DNA of 64,000 bases from Bolinopsis microptera (GCF_026151205.1 NC_087084.1:16218227-16282226); one strand, 5' to 3'. Shown: positions 29,394-40,555, counted from the stretch's first letter. Made by a program: numbers and translations. The notes: generated from the sequence alone by a model not told the origin.

Positions 29394-32207
29394 ATGTGCA
29401 ACTTATCAGACAAAAGCATTGATATTGCTGCATTCTGTGAAACTTGGCTAACAGATGTTAACTGCCCCACCACTGCAATTATTAAGTCTTACGGTTACAG
29501 AATCATACATAATTTCAGGAAAGACAAAAAAGGTGGTGGAACTGCTTTGTTGTTTAGGGGAGAATACTCAATGTCTCAGTTCCAATGCTCTGCTACTTTC
29601 TCTACATTTGAGTACACAGCTGCATCAATCAAAACAGCAACAGGCACTAAGGTCATGTTTGTCTCTTTGTATCGACCTGGTTATCTCTCCTCTATCTTTC
29701 ATCAGGAACTTGATTTACTTCTGTCAGCCATCACCATGAAGTGTGATTGTCTCGTCATTGCTGGGGACTTGAACATTCATTTTGAGAATAAGAATGACAA
29801 GCTTGTTAGGAAGACGCTTGACTTATTTCTGTCTTACGGATTTAATCATCATGTTAATGAACCAACCCATGTTGCTGGTGGATCACTAGACCAAATCTTC
29901 TGCTTCTCTATCAAGAATCAGCTTCAATGCAAGGTTTTGGTTGATAGTGTGAATAGGCATGGATCAGATCATTTTCCAGTCTATTGTGACTTCTCTTTGG
30001 AATTCGAAAAGAAATATTTTAAAGATATCACTTACAGAAATTTGAAGACTGTGGATGATGACCAATTTACCAGTGATCTCTTCGATATAGTAAACTTGAT
30101 TGATCTTGGGAAAATTGGAACTACTGATATGAGTGCATCTGTTGCCAACTTGAACGACTTGTGTGCTGAACTCCTAGATGAGCATGCTCCAATAGTCTCC
30201 AAGAAGGTATCTGTTATTGATTCTGCACCTTGGTTTGATAATGAATACAGGGACTACAGAAAGCTGAGAAGAAAAGCCGAGGCAAAAACTCGTAAACCAA
30301 CAGCAACGCTTGAAGATAAAATCATGTTTAGAGACATCAGCTCAGAATGTTCTAAAATGGCTGATCTGAAGAAGAAGGAGTACTTTAAGAATATGGTAGA
30401 AAACTCTAAAGGCAACCCAAGAACTTTGTGGCAGCTGGTCAATAGAAATTTAGACCGTAAACAATCTAATCCTCTGCCAGATTACACAGATGATCTTCCA
30501 AAGCTAGCAGCAGACTTTAACGCCTACTTTACATCTAAGATTGATAACATTAGGAAAGATATGGATCATGATCGGTTTACTCTTCCATCAGACTCTTCTG
30601 CTGAAGCTCCCGAATCCTACCACTGGTCTACCTTTGAACCTGTCACATTAGATGAGCTAAAGGAAATCATTGACGAGTTTGGTATCAAATGTTCACCTTC
30701 TGACATCTTACCTACTACACTGCTTAAAGAGAACATCAGCATTCTGCTACCATTACTTCTACAGATTGTTAATGCATCCTTATCTCAAGGTTCAATGGAC
30801 GGAGTCAAACTTGCTGATATTGTTCCCCTCCTGAAAAGTAACTCTCTTGATCCTAATGTCTTGAAAAACTTTCGCCCTGTCTCAAACCTCACTTTCCTTG
30901 GGAAGCTAATCGAGAGAGTGGTGTTAAAGCGCCTAAACGATCACTTAGATAAGCATAATCTCCACTGCCCAGAACAGTCTGCATACAAGAAGACCTTCAG
31001 CACAGAAACATTATTGATCAGAATATGGAATGATCTTCTAGTTGCATCAGATGAAAAGAGTGCTACAGTTGTCATGATGCTTGACCTATCGGCGGCGTTT
31101 GATACTGTAGACCATGATGTCTTACTGAACATTCTCATGAAGGAGATAGGACTAAGGGGCACTGTGTTAAAATGGTTTACTAGCTTTCTAAAAGGTCGTG
31201 CTCAGAGAATTCGACTTGGTTCTACTCTCTCTGAAGAAATAGTTATTAAGTTTGGTGTTCCTCAGGGCTCAGTTCTGGGACCTGTTCTGTTTAACCTTTA
31301 TATCAGATCCATCTATAGATTTGTACAAGGAATGGACTTCACAATTTATGGGTATGCAGATGACCACCAGATCTTAAAGAGATTTAAACCCATCAACCAG
31401 TGCGAAACGTTACTCTCTAAGCTCAGGGGATGCTTTGCATCTATTAGAGCTTGGATGAAAAAATACTTTCTAGCAATGAATGACAGTAAAACACAGATAA
31501 TGGTTTTTGGTCCTATGTCCGTCCTACGAGAGATCAATATAAAGGGAGTGAATTTTGGGAGTGACACAACTATTCGATTTGTGAGCACAGTTAAGAATCT
31601 TGGGATACATATGGACTCTGGGCTTACTATGAGCAACCATGTTGTTGAGTTGAAGAAGAAATGTTTCCTAACACTACGCAACCTCACTAAGATAAGGTTT
31701 CTGCTGACTACAAAACAGCTTAAGACAATTGTTAATAGCCTCGTTGTTTCTTGTTTGGACTACTGTAACGCCATGTTTTACGGCATCTCCAAGTACCTCA
31801 TACATCAACTACAGCTTATTCAAAATGCCTGTGCAAAAGCAGTAACTGGAAAATATAAATTTGATCACCTAGGCGACGATCTTGATAAATTGCACTGGCT
31901 TAATATACCTAAAAGAGTGATTTTTAAAATATGTCTCCTATCTTTTAAGGCTATTAATGGAATAGCGCCACTGTACCTTCAAGATATGTTTAAGTATGCT
32001 CACCATGGACACACTGTTAGGCTCATAGTCCCTTATCGTTCAACCAAGGGTTTTGGTGATCGTAGTTTTAGTGTGGTTGGTCCACGAGTTTTTAATACAC
32101 TACCAGACTCAGTTAAACAATGTTATTCTGTTGAGGCGTTTAAGTCCGCACTGAAGACTTATTTGTTTACTTTATCTGACACTGAGGTAGCAAAAATGTT
32201 TTATTAA
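29394..32207 (+). CDS. LINE ORF2: endonuclease-reverse transcriptase
   Basis: 937 codons from the first ATG. The endonuclease shows AAFCETWLTD, IAGDLNIHF and GSDHFPVYC. The RT has NFRPVSNLTFLGKLIERVV, motif A LDLSAAFDTVDH, motif B GVPQGSVLGPVLF and catalytic YADD at about 31352-31363. The C-terminus has LDYCNAMFYG and ends in PYRSTKGFGDRSFSVVGPRV and a short tail. The same frame is open from 29286, and the extra codons read LFNPWSLVNKVNDI, the usual first strand of the endonuclease, so the functional protein probably starts upstream of the ATG. The copy appears capable of coding a full enzyme. Confidence 0.9.
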   Translation: MCNLSDKSIDIAAFCETWLTDVNCPTTAIIKSYGYRIIHNFRKDKKGGGTALLFRGEYSMSQFQCSATFSTFEYTAASIKTATGTKVMFVSLYRPGYLSSIFHQELDLLLSAITMKCDCLVIAGDLNIHFENKNDKLVRKTLDLFLSYGFNHHVNEPTHVAGGSLDQIFCFSIKNQLQCKVLVDSVNRHGSDHFPVYCDFSLEFEKKYFKDITYRNLKTVDDDQFTSDLFDIVNLIDLGKIGTTDMSASVANLNDLCAELLDEHAPIVSKKVSVIDSAPWFDNEYRDYRKLRRKAEAKTRKPTATLEDKIMFRDISSECSKMADLKKKEYFKNMVENSKGNPRTLWQLVNRNLDRKQSNPLPDYTDDLPKLAADFNAYFTSKIDNIRKDMDHDRFTLPSDSSAEAPESYHWSTFEPVTLDELKEIIDEFGIKCSPSDILPTTLLKENISILLPLLLQIVNASLSQGSMDGVKLADIVPLLKSNSLDPNVLKNFRPVSNLTFLGKLIERVVLKRLNDHLDKHNLHCPEQSAYKKTFSTETLLIRIWNDLLVASDEKSATVVMMLDLSAAFDTVDHDVLLNILMKEIGLRGTVLKWFTSFLKGRAQRIRLGSTLSEEIVIKFGVPQGSVLGPVLFNLYIRSIYRFVQGMDFTIYGYADDHQILKRFKPINQCETLLSKLRGCFASIRAWMKKYFLAMNDSKTQIMVFGPMSVLREINIKGVNFGSDTTIRFVSTVKNLGIHMDSGLTMSNHVVELKKKCFLTLRNLTKIRFLLTTKQLKTIVNSLVVSCLDYCNAMFYGISKYLIHQLQLIQNACAKAVTGKYKFDHLGDDLDKLHWLNIPKRVIFKICLLSFKAINGIAPLYLQDMFKYAHHGHTVRLIVPYRSTKGFGDRSFSVVGPRVFNTLPDSVKQCYSVEAFKSALKTYLFTLSDTEVAKMFY

Positions 32208-32412
32208 TAATTTTAACCCTCTCTTTGACATATCTAAATTATATTAGCTTTTTGGAAGTTTTATGAACGAATTTATACATAGAACTTTATTTTGCTTTTG
32301 ATATATAGTTTTAAAAGTATTTTTGTAAACTAGTTGTAGTGACACTGCTGAGTAAAAGTGTACGCTTAATAGTGGTGTTTTTAAATTTCAATTTTAATTA
32401 ATTAATTAATGT

Positions 32413-33070
32413 CCACTATTTGGACTGGAAACATTTTAGGGAAAATTTAATCAATAAAATACTGTTTGCTAATTGCTAGCCAATATTGGGATTTGGGGTA
32501 GGTTCACTTATAGTGTTTCTCAGAGATAGATGGCTGTAAATTATGCTAATAAATGTCCACTTTTTGGACTGGAAACATGATTGTAGGGGATAAATCAATA
32601 ATACTGTTTGCTAACCAATATTGGGGTGTGTTCACTTATAGTGTTTCTCAGAGATGGCTGTAAATTATGCTAATAAATGTCCACTATTTGGACTGGAAAC
32701 ATTTTAGGGAAAATTTAATCAATAAAATACTGTTTGCTAACCAATATTGGGGTAGGTTCACTTATAGTGTTTCTCAGAGATGGATTTAAATTATGCTAAT
32801 TTAGGGAATTAATCAGTTGAACTGTTTGCTAGCCAATACTGGAATAGGGTCACTTATAGTGTTTCTCAGAGATATAAGATGGCTGTAAATTATGCTAATA
32901 AATGTCCACTTTTTGGACTGGAAACATGAATGTAGGGAATAAATCAATAATACTGTTTGCTAACCAATATTGGGGTATGTTCACTTATAGTGTTCCTCAG
33001 AGATGGCTGTAAATTATGCTAATAAATATCCACTATTTGAACTGGAAATAATTTAGGGAGTTAATCAATA
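32413..33070. repeat. ~127-bp minisatellite, right block (about 5-6 units)
   Basis: Continuation of the array at 26050-27880 beyond the LINE, with the same boxes; one unit has an added CTAATTG and another the shortened GATTTAAATTATGC form. It breaks into unrelated sequence at about 33070. Confidence 0.9.
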
Positions 33071-33084
33071 GATAGATCATAGAT

Positions 33085-33632
33085 CTATGCTGAAATGGAA
33101 TATTCTACCAGTATGTATACGGCAGTCAGAGCGGATTTCTACTTTTAAGGCCAAACTGATCAAGTACCTCTGGGCTGCCGATACAGTCTGGCCAGATTAG
33201 CTCATCAGTCTTATGAGTCTCAGAAATTTGTTTTTGTTGGTTACAATTCTGTCCGTCCAATTTCCTATCTGCTTTTCCTTTTCTTTTTCTTTATCAGTTG
33301 TGACGGAATTGTAATGAACAAAATCCTTATAATTATTTATGATATGTTTGATTTCTTGTTAATGTTTGTCATTCAAATTTGGTAGACGGCCCCAACGTTA
33401 ATGTGGCTCTTGCTATGTGTTGGTTCAGCCGAATTAATTATTATATAATCAAGTTTATTTTTCTCATTAGTTGTCATCCGGCCAAACATTAAGCAACTTA
33501 TATTGCAGCACCATTTACCATTTAGTATATCAAAATATGTCATTGTAATTTTGCATGGCTGAAATGTAACGCTTGATTTATATATATAATGATTAATTGA
33601 ATTTTCAAATAAAAAAAAAAAATAAAATAAAA
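33085..33632 (+). mobile_element. 5'-truncated LINE 3' end
   Basis: The first codons read LKWNILPVCIRQSERISTFK and then AKLIKYLW, ending in a stop at 33198. This is a typical last segment of a CR1/L2-type ORF2. About 410 bp of 3' UTR ends in an A-rich tail at 33610-33632, after which satellite-like sequence (ATACTGTTTGCTAATCAATA) resumes. It is a second LINE insertion in the satellite. Confidence 0.75.
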
Positions 33633-33699
33633 TACTGTTTGCTAATCAATATCAGAGTAGGTTCGCTTATATAAGTGTTTCTCAACAAAACTCTTGTCC

Positions 33700-34716
33700 A
33701 AAATACAATTAAAATTAGAGAAAATTTACACATTGACAACATTTAACAAATGTACTATTGCAAATGACAAAAGCGTAGTAAGGTAACTGGTAACAAGTCT
33801 GCTGGTTATTGAGAATTTAACATTAAAATATCTCCCGGCCCTTTGAATCATCCGCCTAATGATCAACCGAATGATTGCAACAAACAAAGGAACAAGCAAA
33901 ATTTGTTAAATGGAGTGCATGATCAAAGAAGGTATATTAGCTCTCTACAAAAATCAAATCCAATGAGAAAATATTGTTTACCGATATTACAATCACAATG
34001 CACGGACCTAACTAAATATGACTGACACGTCCCGCGCGGCATCAGAAATATGGGAGGAAATCTGGCACCACGATTTGTGGTGCCAGTTTGTGGCTGTCTA
34101 TAGAGCCCTCTTTTGCCGCCTTCGGCGGTCGCGCGCTACTGCAAGCGAGAGGGCTCTGGTCAGAGCAAGGCTGAGCGCGGCCCAGTAAAGTCCTCCAAGG
34201 TTTTTCAAACGTTTCGATAGGTTAATTCAATGGAAAATCTTAGATATTTTGGTTTCTGATACATTTTGATACGCCGCACCAGCTTATACAAATATAATAA
34301 GCACATCTAAGAGTTAACCCGGGCAAAATTTAAAAAACCTCCCAAAAAAATGTTTTTTTGCGCGCTAAATTGTTTTGGCACTTTATACATCCACAATGAA
34401 ATATTTTGGCCCAAAAAGTGTTTAAATACTGTTCAATAATACTATTTGATAGTTTATCAGCGTCAAAAATGTTTTGAAAGCGGAAGAAAAAAAATTGTTT
34501 TTTCGCAGTGCTGAGAACTTTGAAAATTTCTGAGAAAAATCGAGCGCTACCGTAAAATTTCAGTCACACTTCCCTGCAACTCATTAAAGTTTTTGTATGG
34601 TTGTTGTATTGTCCTTTTCAGAAGTTCATGCCTTCTCTGGCTTAATTTCATTTAATATTGTTTAACACAGTGCAATACATTGTTGTTCAATATGTATTGA
34701 TTCTTCTGTGGAAAAT
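33700..34716. other. Gene-less stretch with dispersed repeat pieces
   Basis: Contains an inverted piece of the GAGCCCTCTCGCTTGCAG repeat (34130-34165). There is no coding signal. Confidence 0.45.
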
Positions 34717-34717
34717 A

Positions 34718-34751
34718 AAAATTGTATTTTACTTAAAATTGTATTTTACTT
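34718..34751 (+). repeat. Duplicated tail motif
   Basis: AAAATTGTATTTTACTT occurs twice in direct, gapless tandem (34718-34734 and 34735-34751), just after AAAATAAA. Confidence 0.85.
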
Positions 34752-34836
34752 ATTATAGTATAGTGCCATTTCTATTGCATATTGCTTCAATGTTATATAA
34801 GTAGACATCCGATAATAAACTTGTTAGGTCCAGTAC

Positions 34837-35376
34837 ATATCAGTATGGGGTGGCCTTAGTAACAACAGGCTTGAACCAATATTTATCACTCAGAAGAAAT
34901 GTGTTAGAATACTATTTGGTAACCGAGAGGCGTACTTAGAAAAGTTTAGAACTTGTGCTAGAACACGAAGTAAAGACAAGCAAAAATTAGGAAGCGACTT
35001 CTATGAAAAACAGCACACAAAACCGCTATTCAAGAAAAATGGTTTACTAACCATACACAGTTTGTTCAAACACACATGTTTATTGGAAATGTTCAAAATC
35101 AATAAATTAGAATCCCCAGTCCCACTCCTAAATCTATTTAACAGATCATCAAGACGTGCTGATCGATTCATCACTCCAACCCCATCCACCTCCTTCATAT
35201 ATCAATCGACAAAAATGTGGAACGATTGTAGAAACACTGCTAGCAATATCAACTTCTCTACATCAACGAACCTTGTGAAATCCACAATAAAAAAGGAGTT
35301 ACTCGGCATGCAGTCCAGGTACGACGAAATAGATTGGTGTGAACTGAACTTCGATTCCAACGAACTGAAATTCTAA
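34837..35376 (+). pseudogene. 5'-truncated LINE ORF2 C-terminus (CR1/L2-like)
   Basis: One open frame reads ISVWGGLSNNRLEPIFITQK, then RILFGNREAYLEKF, LFKHTCLLEMFKINKL and FIYQSTKMWND, ending ELNFDSNELKF. The order matches the region C-terminal to the RT in CR1-like LINEs. The RT itself is missing. The AT-rich 3' UTR may extend to about 35730. A paralogous end lies at 18674-18975 on the other strand. Confidence 0.75.
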
Positions 35377-36500
35377 TGTCTACTCAATGAAGATATGCTG
35401 AGCGCTAAAGCCGATTGAAATGTTAATGTCTAAAGTATAAAATTTCGGCGGTCACGCCGCGCATTTTGCGCGCTGTGCCGCTATTTTTGGCCCATCTTAT
35501 CAGATATTATTTACAATGTACTCGCACAGTACATGCAGGGCATGCCTCAAGATCATATTAGTGTAGGAATCATTATGTTTTCAACAATTCATTATATGTC
35601 GAATTCAGCAGTGGGTCCTCTCTTCGTCCGGTTTGTGTGTTTGTCGCCTGTCTGGACTCTCGTAGTCATGTAATTTTTAATTTTTAATTTCTAATTTGTT
35701 ATTTTAATTTTAATTTTAATTTTTCAATTTTCTAAATGTGTGTTCTGCTCCGGGACTCGATTACCGTATCGGCTTTCTTGAGACTGTAAATTTGGAAAGC
35801 CAACTATGCGGGGCGCCTGCCCACCGGCACTGAAGAGTGATCAAAGAATTAACTAAAATTTCCTAATATAACGATTGAATATAGAGTTGTTTAACCGGCG
35901 CGGCCATGGGTGTGTGGCCTAGCTTTGGCTGCACACCTATGACTGCGCTGTTGCTGGTGGACAGGCGCAGTTTTTGTTGTGCAGTAGTGTTGCAAGAGAA
36001 TAAAACCAACTTATTATGTACTAAATGGAATCAAGAATATTATTGACTATATTTGATAACGATGAATTGTAAATTTCGATCAATTTATATTTTTCGGTCT
36101 CCAATTATTGAACTGCGGAAGCTGGTTGCCTCAACAATGTTGACTATGCATGGTATGACTGAATTGTAAAAACGTGATAATTGAACGAAAAATAAATGAT
36201 GAACATGATTCAAAAACTGTAAACCACCAAATGAATTATCGCTTAAATTTAAATAAGTATTTAAACAAAAACCACCATGTGCCGTTAAGCAGCAGGGCGC
36301 GGCTCATCTGGGCCACAGCAAATCGGCGAAAATGGGTTCGAAAAAGCCACTATTGGCACTCGAGTCCTTGATCTTTCCGATGGTTCACTGGGGCTTTTGA
36401 GCTGCCGTCCTTCAGCTTCTGTAAACTGAAATTACTACCAATCCAAGTTGAAGCAATCAGCCGACGCGCGGCTTTTATGGTTATATATGATATGTTTAAT
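35377..36500. other. Gene-less stretch
   Basis: LINE 3' UTR-like and unassigned sequence. No coding signal. Confidence 0.4.
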
Positions 36501-36552
36501 CTGTAATAAAGATCAAAATTCAAATTTGTTTCTCTAAAAATTTGTTTCTCTA
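36480..36552 (+). mobile_element. Retroelement 3' end with duplicated tail
   Basis: AATAAAGATCAAAATTC is followed by AAATTTGTTTCTCTA at 36522-36536 and again at 36538-36552. The upstream GATATGTTTAATCTG resembles 38930-38950. Confidence 0.55.
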
Positions 36553-37690
36553 CAACCCAAGATGTCGGCCGACTAACAAAATAAAGAAAGCTAGCATGGT
36601 CATAGTTTCTCAAACGAGCATACTTACCCATCGTAAGTTACTGGCTAGTGGTGGTACTAGAGTTCAGAGTTGGTTTAATTTAAACAGACGGCTTGACCTC
36701 GTGTGTGACATTAATCATGATTTGCACGCGTGGCGCATTCCAATGTTCAAGCAGCTAGCACGTGACACAATTCAGCCAATCAGGGTAAAGGAATCCGCAA
36801 AGTTAAAGTTGCAAACTTTTGATCGGCCCAAAATGGGACTTTTCTGGAGATTTTGAGATAACTCAACAACTACGTTGTTTTAAATTTTCCTCCTGGGGAG
36901 GTAACGTTACTTTTACAAGACGAACATGTTACAAAAAACCGGAAGTCTCTAACTCTTTTATACTTTCAAAGTTAGGCCCCATCCAGTAAGGGTTTCTGGA
37001 CTCTAGTACCACCGCCAGCCAGTAACTTTTGCTGGGTGTTTAAGTTGACAATTTTACCTAACAAGTAACTATGTGTCTTTGTGCGTGCGCGCGTACCGAG
37101 TTGTTTCAAATATCAGATATAAAAATATCAAGGCGGCCGCGCGGCCGTCGACGTCTGACGATCAGTCCAACTCGGCGCGCGTCTTGGTAGGTTATAAATG
37201 ATAAACCTATTTTATAATATATACTGGGCAGTACTCAGTTGACATAGGTTACATGCCACTTTTCGGAAGGCGGAAAAAGTAAAAATAGCATAATATCTCT
37301 GATGTTTGTGATACGCAACATGTATCAATTAGTGCAGTGCTCAGCCTGTCCATGTCATGCACCGAGCCGGGCCGGGATTAATGATTATATTAAAAAGTAG
37401 AAAATTGCAATCATATGCTGCTCAATTTCTTACCTGGGGACCTCAGGCTATCATGTTCATAAAACAACGAATAGAGATTAGGCGGAATGACAGGCTGAGC
37501 GCGGCCGGGCCCAGTAACTCAATTCCATGTATGAGCGTATTTAATTTTAATTATGTGTATGCCGGGAGGCCTTATTTTGAATTGAGTTTATTCTCTATTT
37601 ATAAAATTTATAAACATTATTAGTGTAACACGGGGCTTTTACTAATTTGCTCGCCCAAAAATTTCACGTGACTTTGGTTTTTATGGTTTT
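36553..37690. other. Gene-less stretch with dispersed repeats
   Basis: 36545-36630 matches 16725-16815. 37460-37500 (GAGATTAGGCGGAATGACAG, GCTGAGCG) matches 19591-19620. No gene is seen. Confidence 0.5.
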
Positions 37691-37714
37691 GCAGCCGTAT
37701 AAAACGGTTTTACA

Positions 37715-37800
37715 TAAACCCTAATCCCAACCCTAACCCTAACCATAACCCCATAGTTATCCATAACCCTTTCACAACCCTAACCCTAACCTGAGTCTTA
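37715..37800. repeat. Interstitial telomere-like CCCTAA repeat
   Basis: Degenerate AACCCTAACCCTAACC runs with CATAACCC variants, more diverged than a chromosome end would be. Confidence 0.7.
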
Positions 37801-38221
37801 AACAATCGGATTCATGTTTTACTAGTATGTTTTACAAGAATTTTCTTAAAATTTGGGCGAGCGATTTAGTAGGAGCAGTAACACGGCCTTTGGCCGGGAT
37901 TTCACTGCGGCAGTTATAAAAAAGGTAGGAGAATTTACCCGCTGAGTCAAAACCCGCATTAGGTGAGCAATTCTATTCGGAGTGCCCTCACGTATCCAAT
38001 ATTATCTTAAACAATAATCTCATAATCAGTTCTTTCTCGTGGATAATTAAGTCATTATTAGGCACCACATTCCTTGATCATAATTCTGATCGTGTCAGAA
38101 AATTATACATAAATTTCAGCGATTATAGGTATAGGTCAAACTTATATTCCCTGTCAGTTTTGAAAAAATTTCACCGACTACAGTGAAAGCAGCATCCCAT
38201 TGTATGACATGATATTATGTT

Positions 38222-38325
38222 AGTTGTCTTAAAATGTTAAATTGTCTCAAAATGTTAAGTTGTCTTAAATGTTAAGTTGTCTTAAATTTTAAGTTGTCTT
38301 AAATGTTAAGTTGACTTAAATGTTT
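38222..38325. repeat. 17-bp tandem repeat upstream of granulin gene A
   Basis: About six copies of TTAAGTTGTCTTAAATG with small changes, ending about 100 bp before the start codon. Confidence 0.85.
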
Positions 38326-38427
38326 AAAGTCGGATGTGACTCAAATTTATCATACAATAATGTTATTAAATCCACTAATTCATTTCTTACTTCTTAGGTA
38401 ATACGATTTATCTCTGTTTAGCTGAGT

Positions 38428-40025
38428 ATGTCATGTCTTAATTCTGCTTTTTTAATGGGCTGCCTCATTTTATTCGCCTTTGGAACAACTAACAAAGAAC
38501 CGAATGCAAGATGGCCGGAGGTATCCAAAATATCATCTTTCTGTCCTGGAATGAGTCAATGGTGTCGAGAGATGTGCTGTAAATGCGTAAGTAAATGTAT
38601 CTACATAATTTTAAACCACATAAAGCAACTTCAAACTTTTCTTTTCATCATCTGCATTCTGCTTTCATAGTTTCAACAATATTGAGTTCTAAATATAATG
38701 AATGAAATACCTGACATCCGCACTCCTATAACTCAAAAGCATAAGTAACTTGTAATTTAGTATGATATATGATTCTTAAAAACTTCAAATTAAATTTGGC
38801 GCTCCCACGTCCTCGTGATCATGTGATCACCGTGTGAGGTTTTGTAAATGTGCGGCGCACCTTCAAAGCTTCAAGCTTAAATTATTCACCTTACTGAGGC
38901 AGCCAACCAACACACGGCTTTATTTCTATGATATGTTTTGATTGTTATTAATAAATACCAAAATTTAAAACTTGTTTTTCTTTTTCAAATAAGTACAGGG
39001 TGGCCCAAAAGTAACTACCCACACGCAACCCTTTAATAACTCACGTAATTGGTATAAGTTTTGAGTTAGGAATTCCAAAATTTCCAGACATGTTGTAAAC
39101 CGGTCTTAGTAAACTAACTAGTATAACTATACGTGGTCTACATGGCGAGATAGTGGGCGTTCCTAACTATGTCAATCTACACTCACTAGTATCAAACGAT
39201 CGGGAAGTATGTCCCGATATCAAGAACAGAAAAGGAGAGAAGTGTGTCTCTACAATTTGGTTGTATCAGAAGCGTGTATGATACAACAGTAAGGAGTGTG
39301 CCTTACTAAACTTCAACAACAAATACGTTTACATAACTCGGCTTAGACTTAGTTGTAAACAACCAACTTGAAATTTTGGGAAAGCACTTCAGTTGTCAAA
39401 CCACGTGTGTCTGGAAATTTTGGAGTTCCTAACTCAAAACTTTCTCACTTTATGGTGAAAAAAGAGAAAAAGAGGGAGTGGTGTGCCACACCCTCTGTAA
39501 TTGATGAAATTTTACGAAAATTTCAGGAAATATAAGTTTGACCCATATCTATAATATTCTCTGAATATTATAGATATTCTGAATTAAGGGTTGCGTGTGG
39601 GTAGTTACTTTTGGGTCACCCTGTATATAAATTATATGAATATTTTACTTGTTATAATCGATCACTCTCAATTTAAATTTCAGGATGCTTATGGTGGATA
39701 CATGTGCTGTCCTTACAAAGATGGAACTTGCTGTGATGGCTCACGCCATTGCTGCGCAAAACATGAGACGTGCACTAAATTGGGGGTAGGAATAAATATT
39801 GAGTTATATTTTTTCCTTAAACAATAATACCAATATCTTGTACCGTTTTCTTATTTATTTGAGATCAAACTGTTAAATGTTACATAAGACATCAAATTAA
39901 GATCTCTAGCAAGTTTATTTAAAAATATTCACATTCTGTTAACACTATTATCAAATATTTTGCAGTGTCATCATGAAGAAACTGGCCACACATTAAGCAA
40001 ACCGCTGTCTCATCCACTTCTATGA
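38428..40025 (+). CDS. GRN: Granulin gene A: secreted single-granulin protein, 3 exons
   Basis: Exons 38428-38586, 39684-39785 and 39966-40025 join in frame to 106 codons plus stop. Residues 1-20 are a signal peptide (LNSAFLMGCLILFAFGT). The granulin domain starts at FCPGMSQWCREMCCKC in exon 1, continues YMCCPYKDGTCCDGSRHCCAKHETC in part in exon 2, and ends with CHHEETGHTLSKPLSHPLL in exon 3. CC pairs and the H-C-C box are present, as expected for the stacked-hairpin granulin fold; the Pro after HCC is Ala. Intron 1 contains a 628-bp MITE. An acceptor-like TTACTTCTTAG lies just before the ATG, so there may be a 5' UTR intron or a spliced leader. It is a tandem paralogue of the start of gene B. 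Granulins are secreted growth-factor-like peptides; the role here is unknown. Confidence 0.85.
38996..39623. mobile_element. Full MITE (Tc1/mariner-like ends) in granulin A intron 1
   Basis: 628 bp with inverted ends CAGGGTGGCCCAAAAGTAAC and GTTACTTTTGGGTCACCCTG; similarity continues through CTACCCACACGCAACCC. TA flanks each side (38994-38995, 39624-39625). No ORF. A half copy lies at 14217-14519. Confidence 0.92.
39684..39785 (+). CDS. GRN: Granulin A exon 2
   Basis: 102 nt, phase 0-0, coding DAYGGYMCCPYKDGTCC through TCTKLG. Acceptor TTTCAG, donor GTAGGA. Confidence 0.88.
39966..40025 (+). CDS. GRN: Granulin A exon 3 (stop)
   Basis: Starts after TTTTGCAG, codes CHHEETGHTLSKPLSHPLL and stops at TGA 40023-40025. 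The equivalent exon of gene B reads CHHEENGNTLSNPLSHPF and continues. Confidence 0.85.
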   Translation, partial: CHHEETGHTLSKPLSHPLL

Positions 40026-40555
40026 TAGATTATGGGTTTTATCTGAATATTTAAAACCTGTGTACTGTGTAGTTAATCCTCCTTGAAAATATAGATATGA
40101 TATTGCATATTATAGTTGGGTGAACCTTCAGAATTTCATGCATGATACCAATAGTGGTAAAGAATGTATTATTTAGAATTGGTAGCAAAATTAAGATACC
40201 TATTATGCATGTTAAATTTAAGATTATATTAAAATGTCATGGTGACATAATGATGCTGAGAGGTTGGTATTTAATGTAGATTTTTATCAGATGGAAATAC
40301 CTAGAACTTCTCCAGATTTATGGTGATACTTTTATTAAGTTTTTTTTTTCAGAATTTTAATGCCAGCCTAGGGCTTATATAACGAAACTCATAATACATT
40401 TTTTGTACTTTTTACAGATTTTTAATAAGAATTTATAAATTTTTTTGTATATTTTTGTTCATATGTTGTGTGATTGTTTACATTGTACAATATAATGTTG
40501 AAGTCTGAACAGGAATTTTAAATTTTATTCATTCACCATGATTTTGGTTTAATAA

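Larger units (their letters stand above)
27886..32407 (+). mobile_element. Full-length LINE inserted in the minisatellite
   Basis: The LINE interrupts a satellite unit: AATGT at 27881-27885 and again at 32408-32412 is the likely target duplication, and satellite resumes with GTCCAC. ORF1 (27919-29334) and ORF2 (29394-32207) are intact. The 3' end is a TTAA/AATTAATT repeat tail. Clade is likely CR1/Jockey-like. Confidence 0.9.

Noticed and set aside
26050-33070. Possible CRISPR-like array because of regular repeats
   Set aside because: Units are contiguous ~127-bp minisatellite copies without unique spacers, in an animal genome.
35062-35376. Possible small host gene of 104 codons
   Set aside because: The frame is open upstream to 34837 and matches a LINE ORF2 C-terminus, with a paralogous tail at 18674-18975.
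37715-37800. Possible chromosome end from CCCTAA repeats
   Set aside because: The repeats are degenerate and short, and genes and elements continue on both sides.
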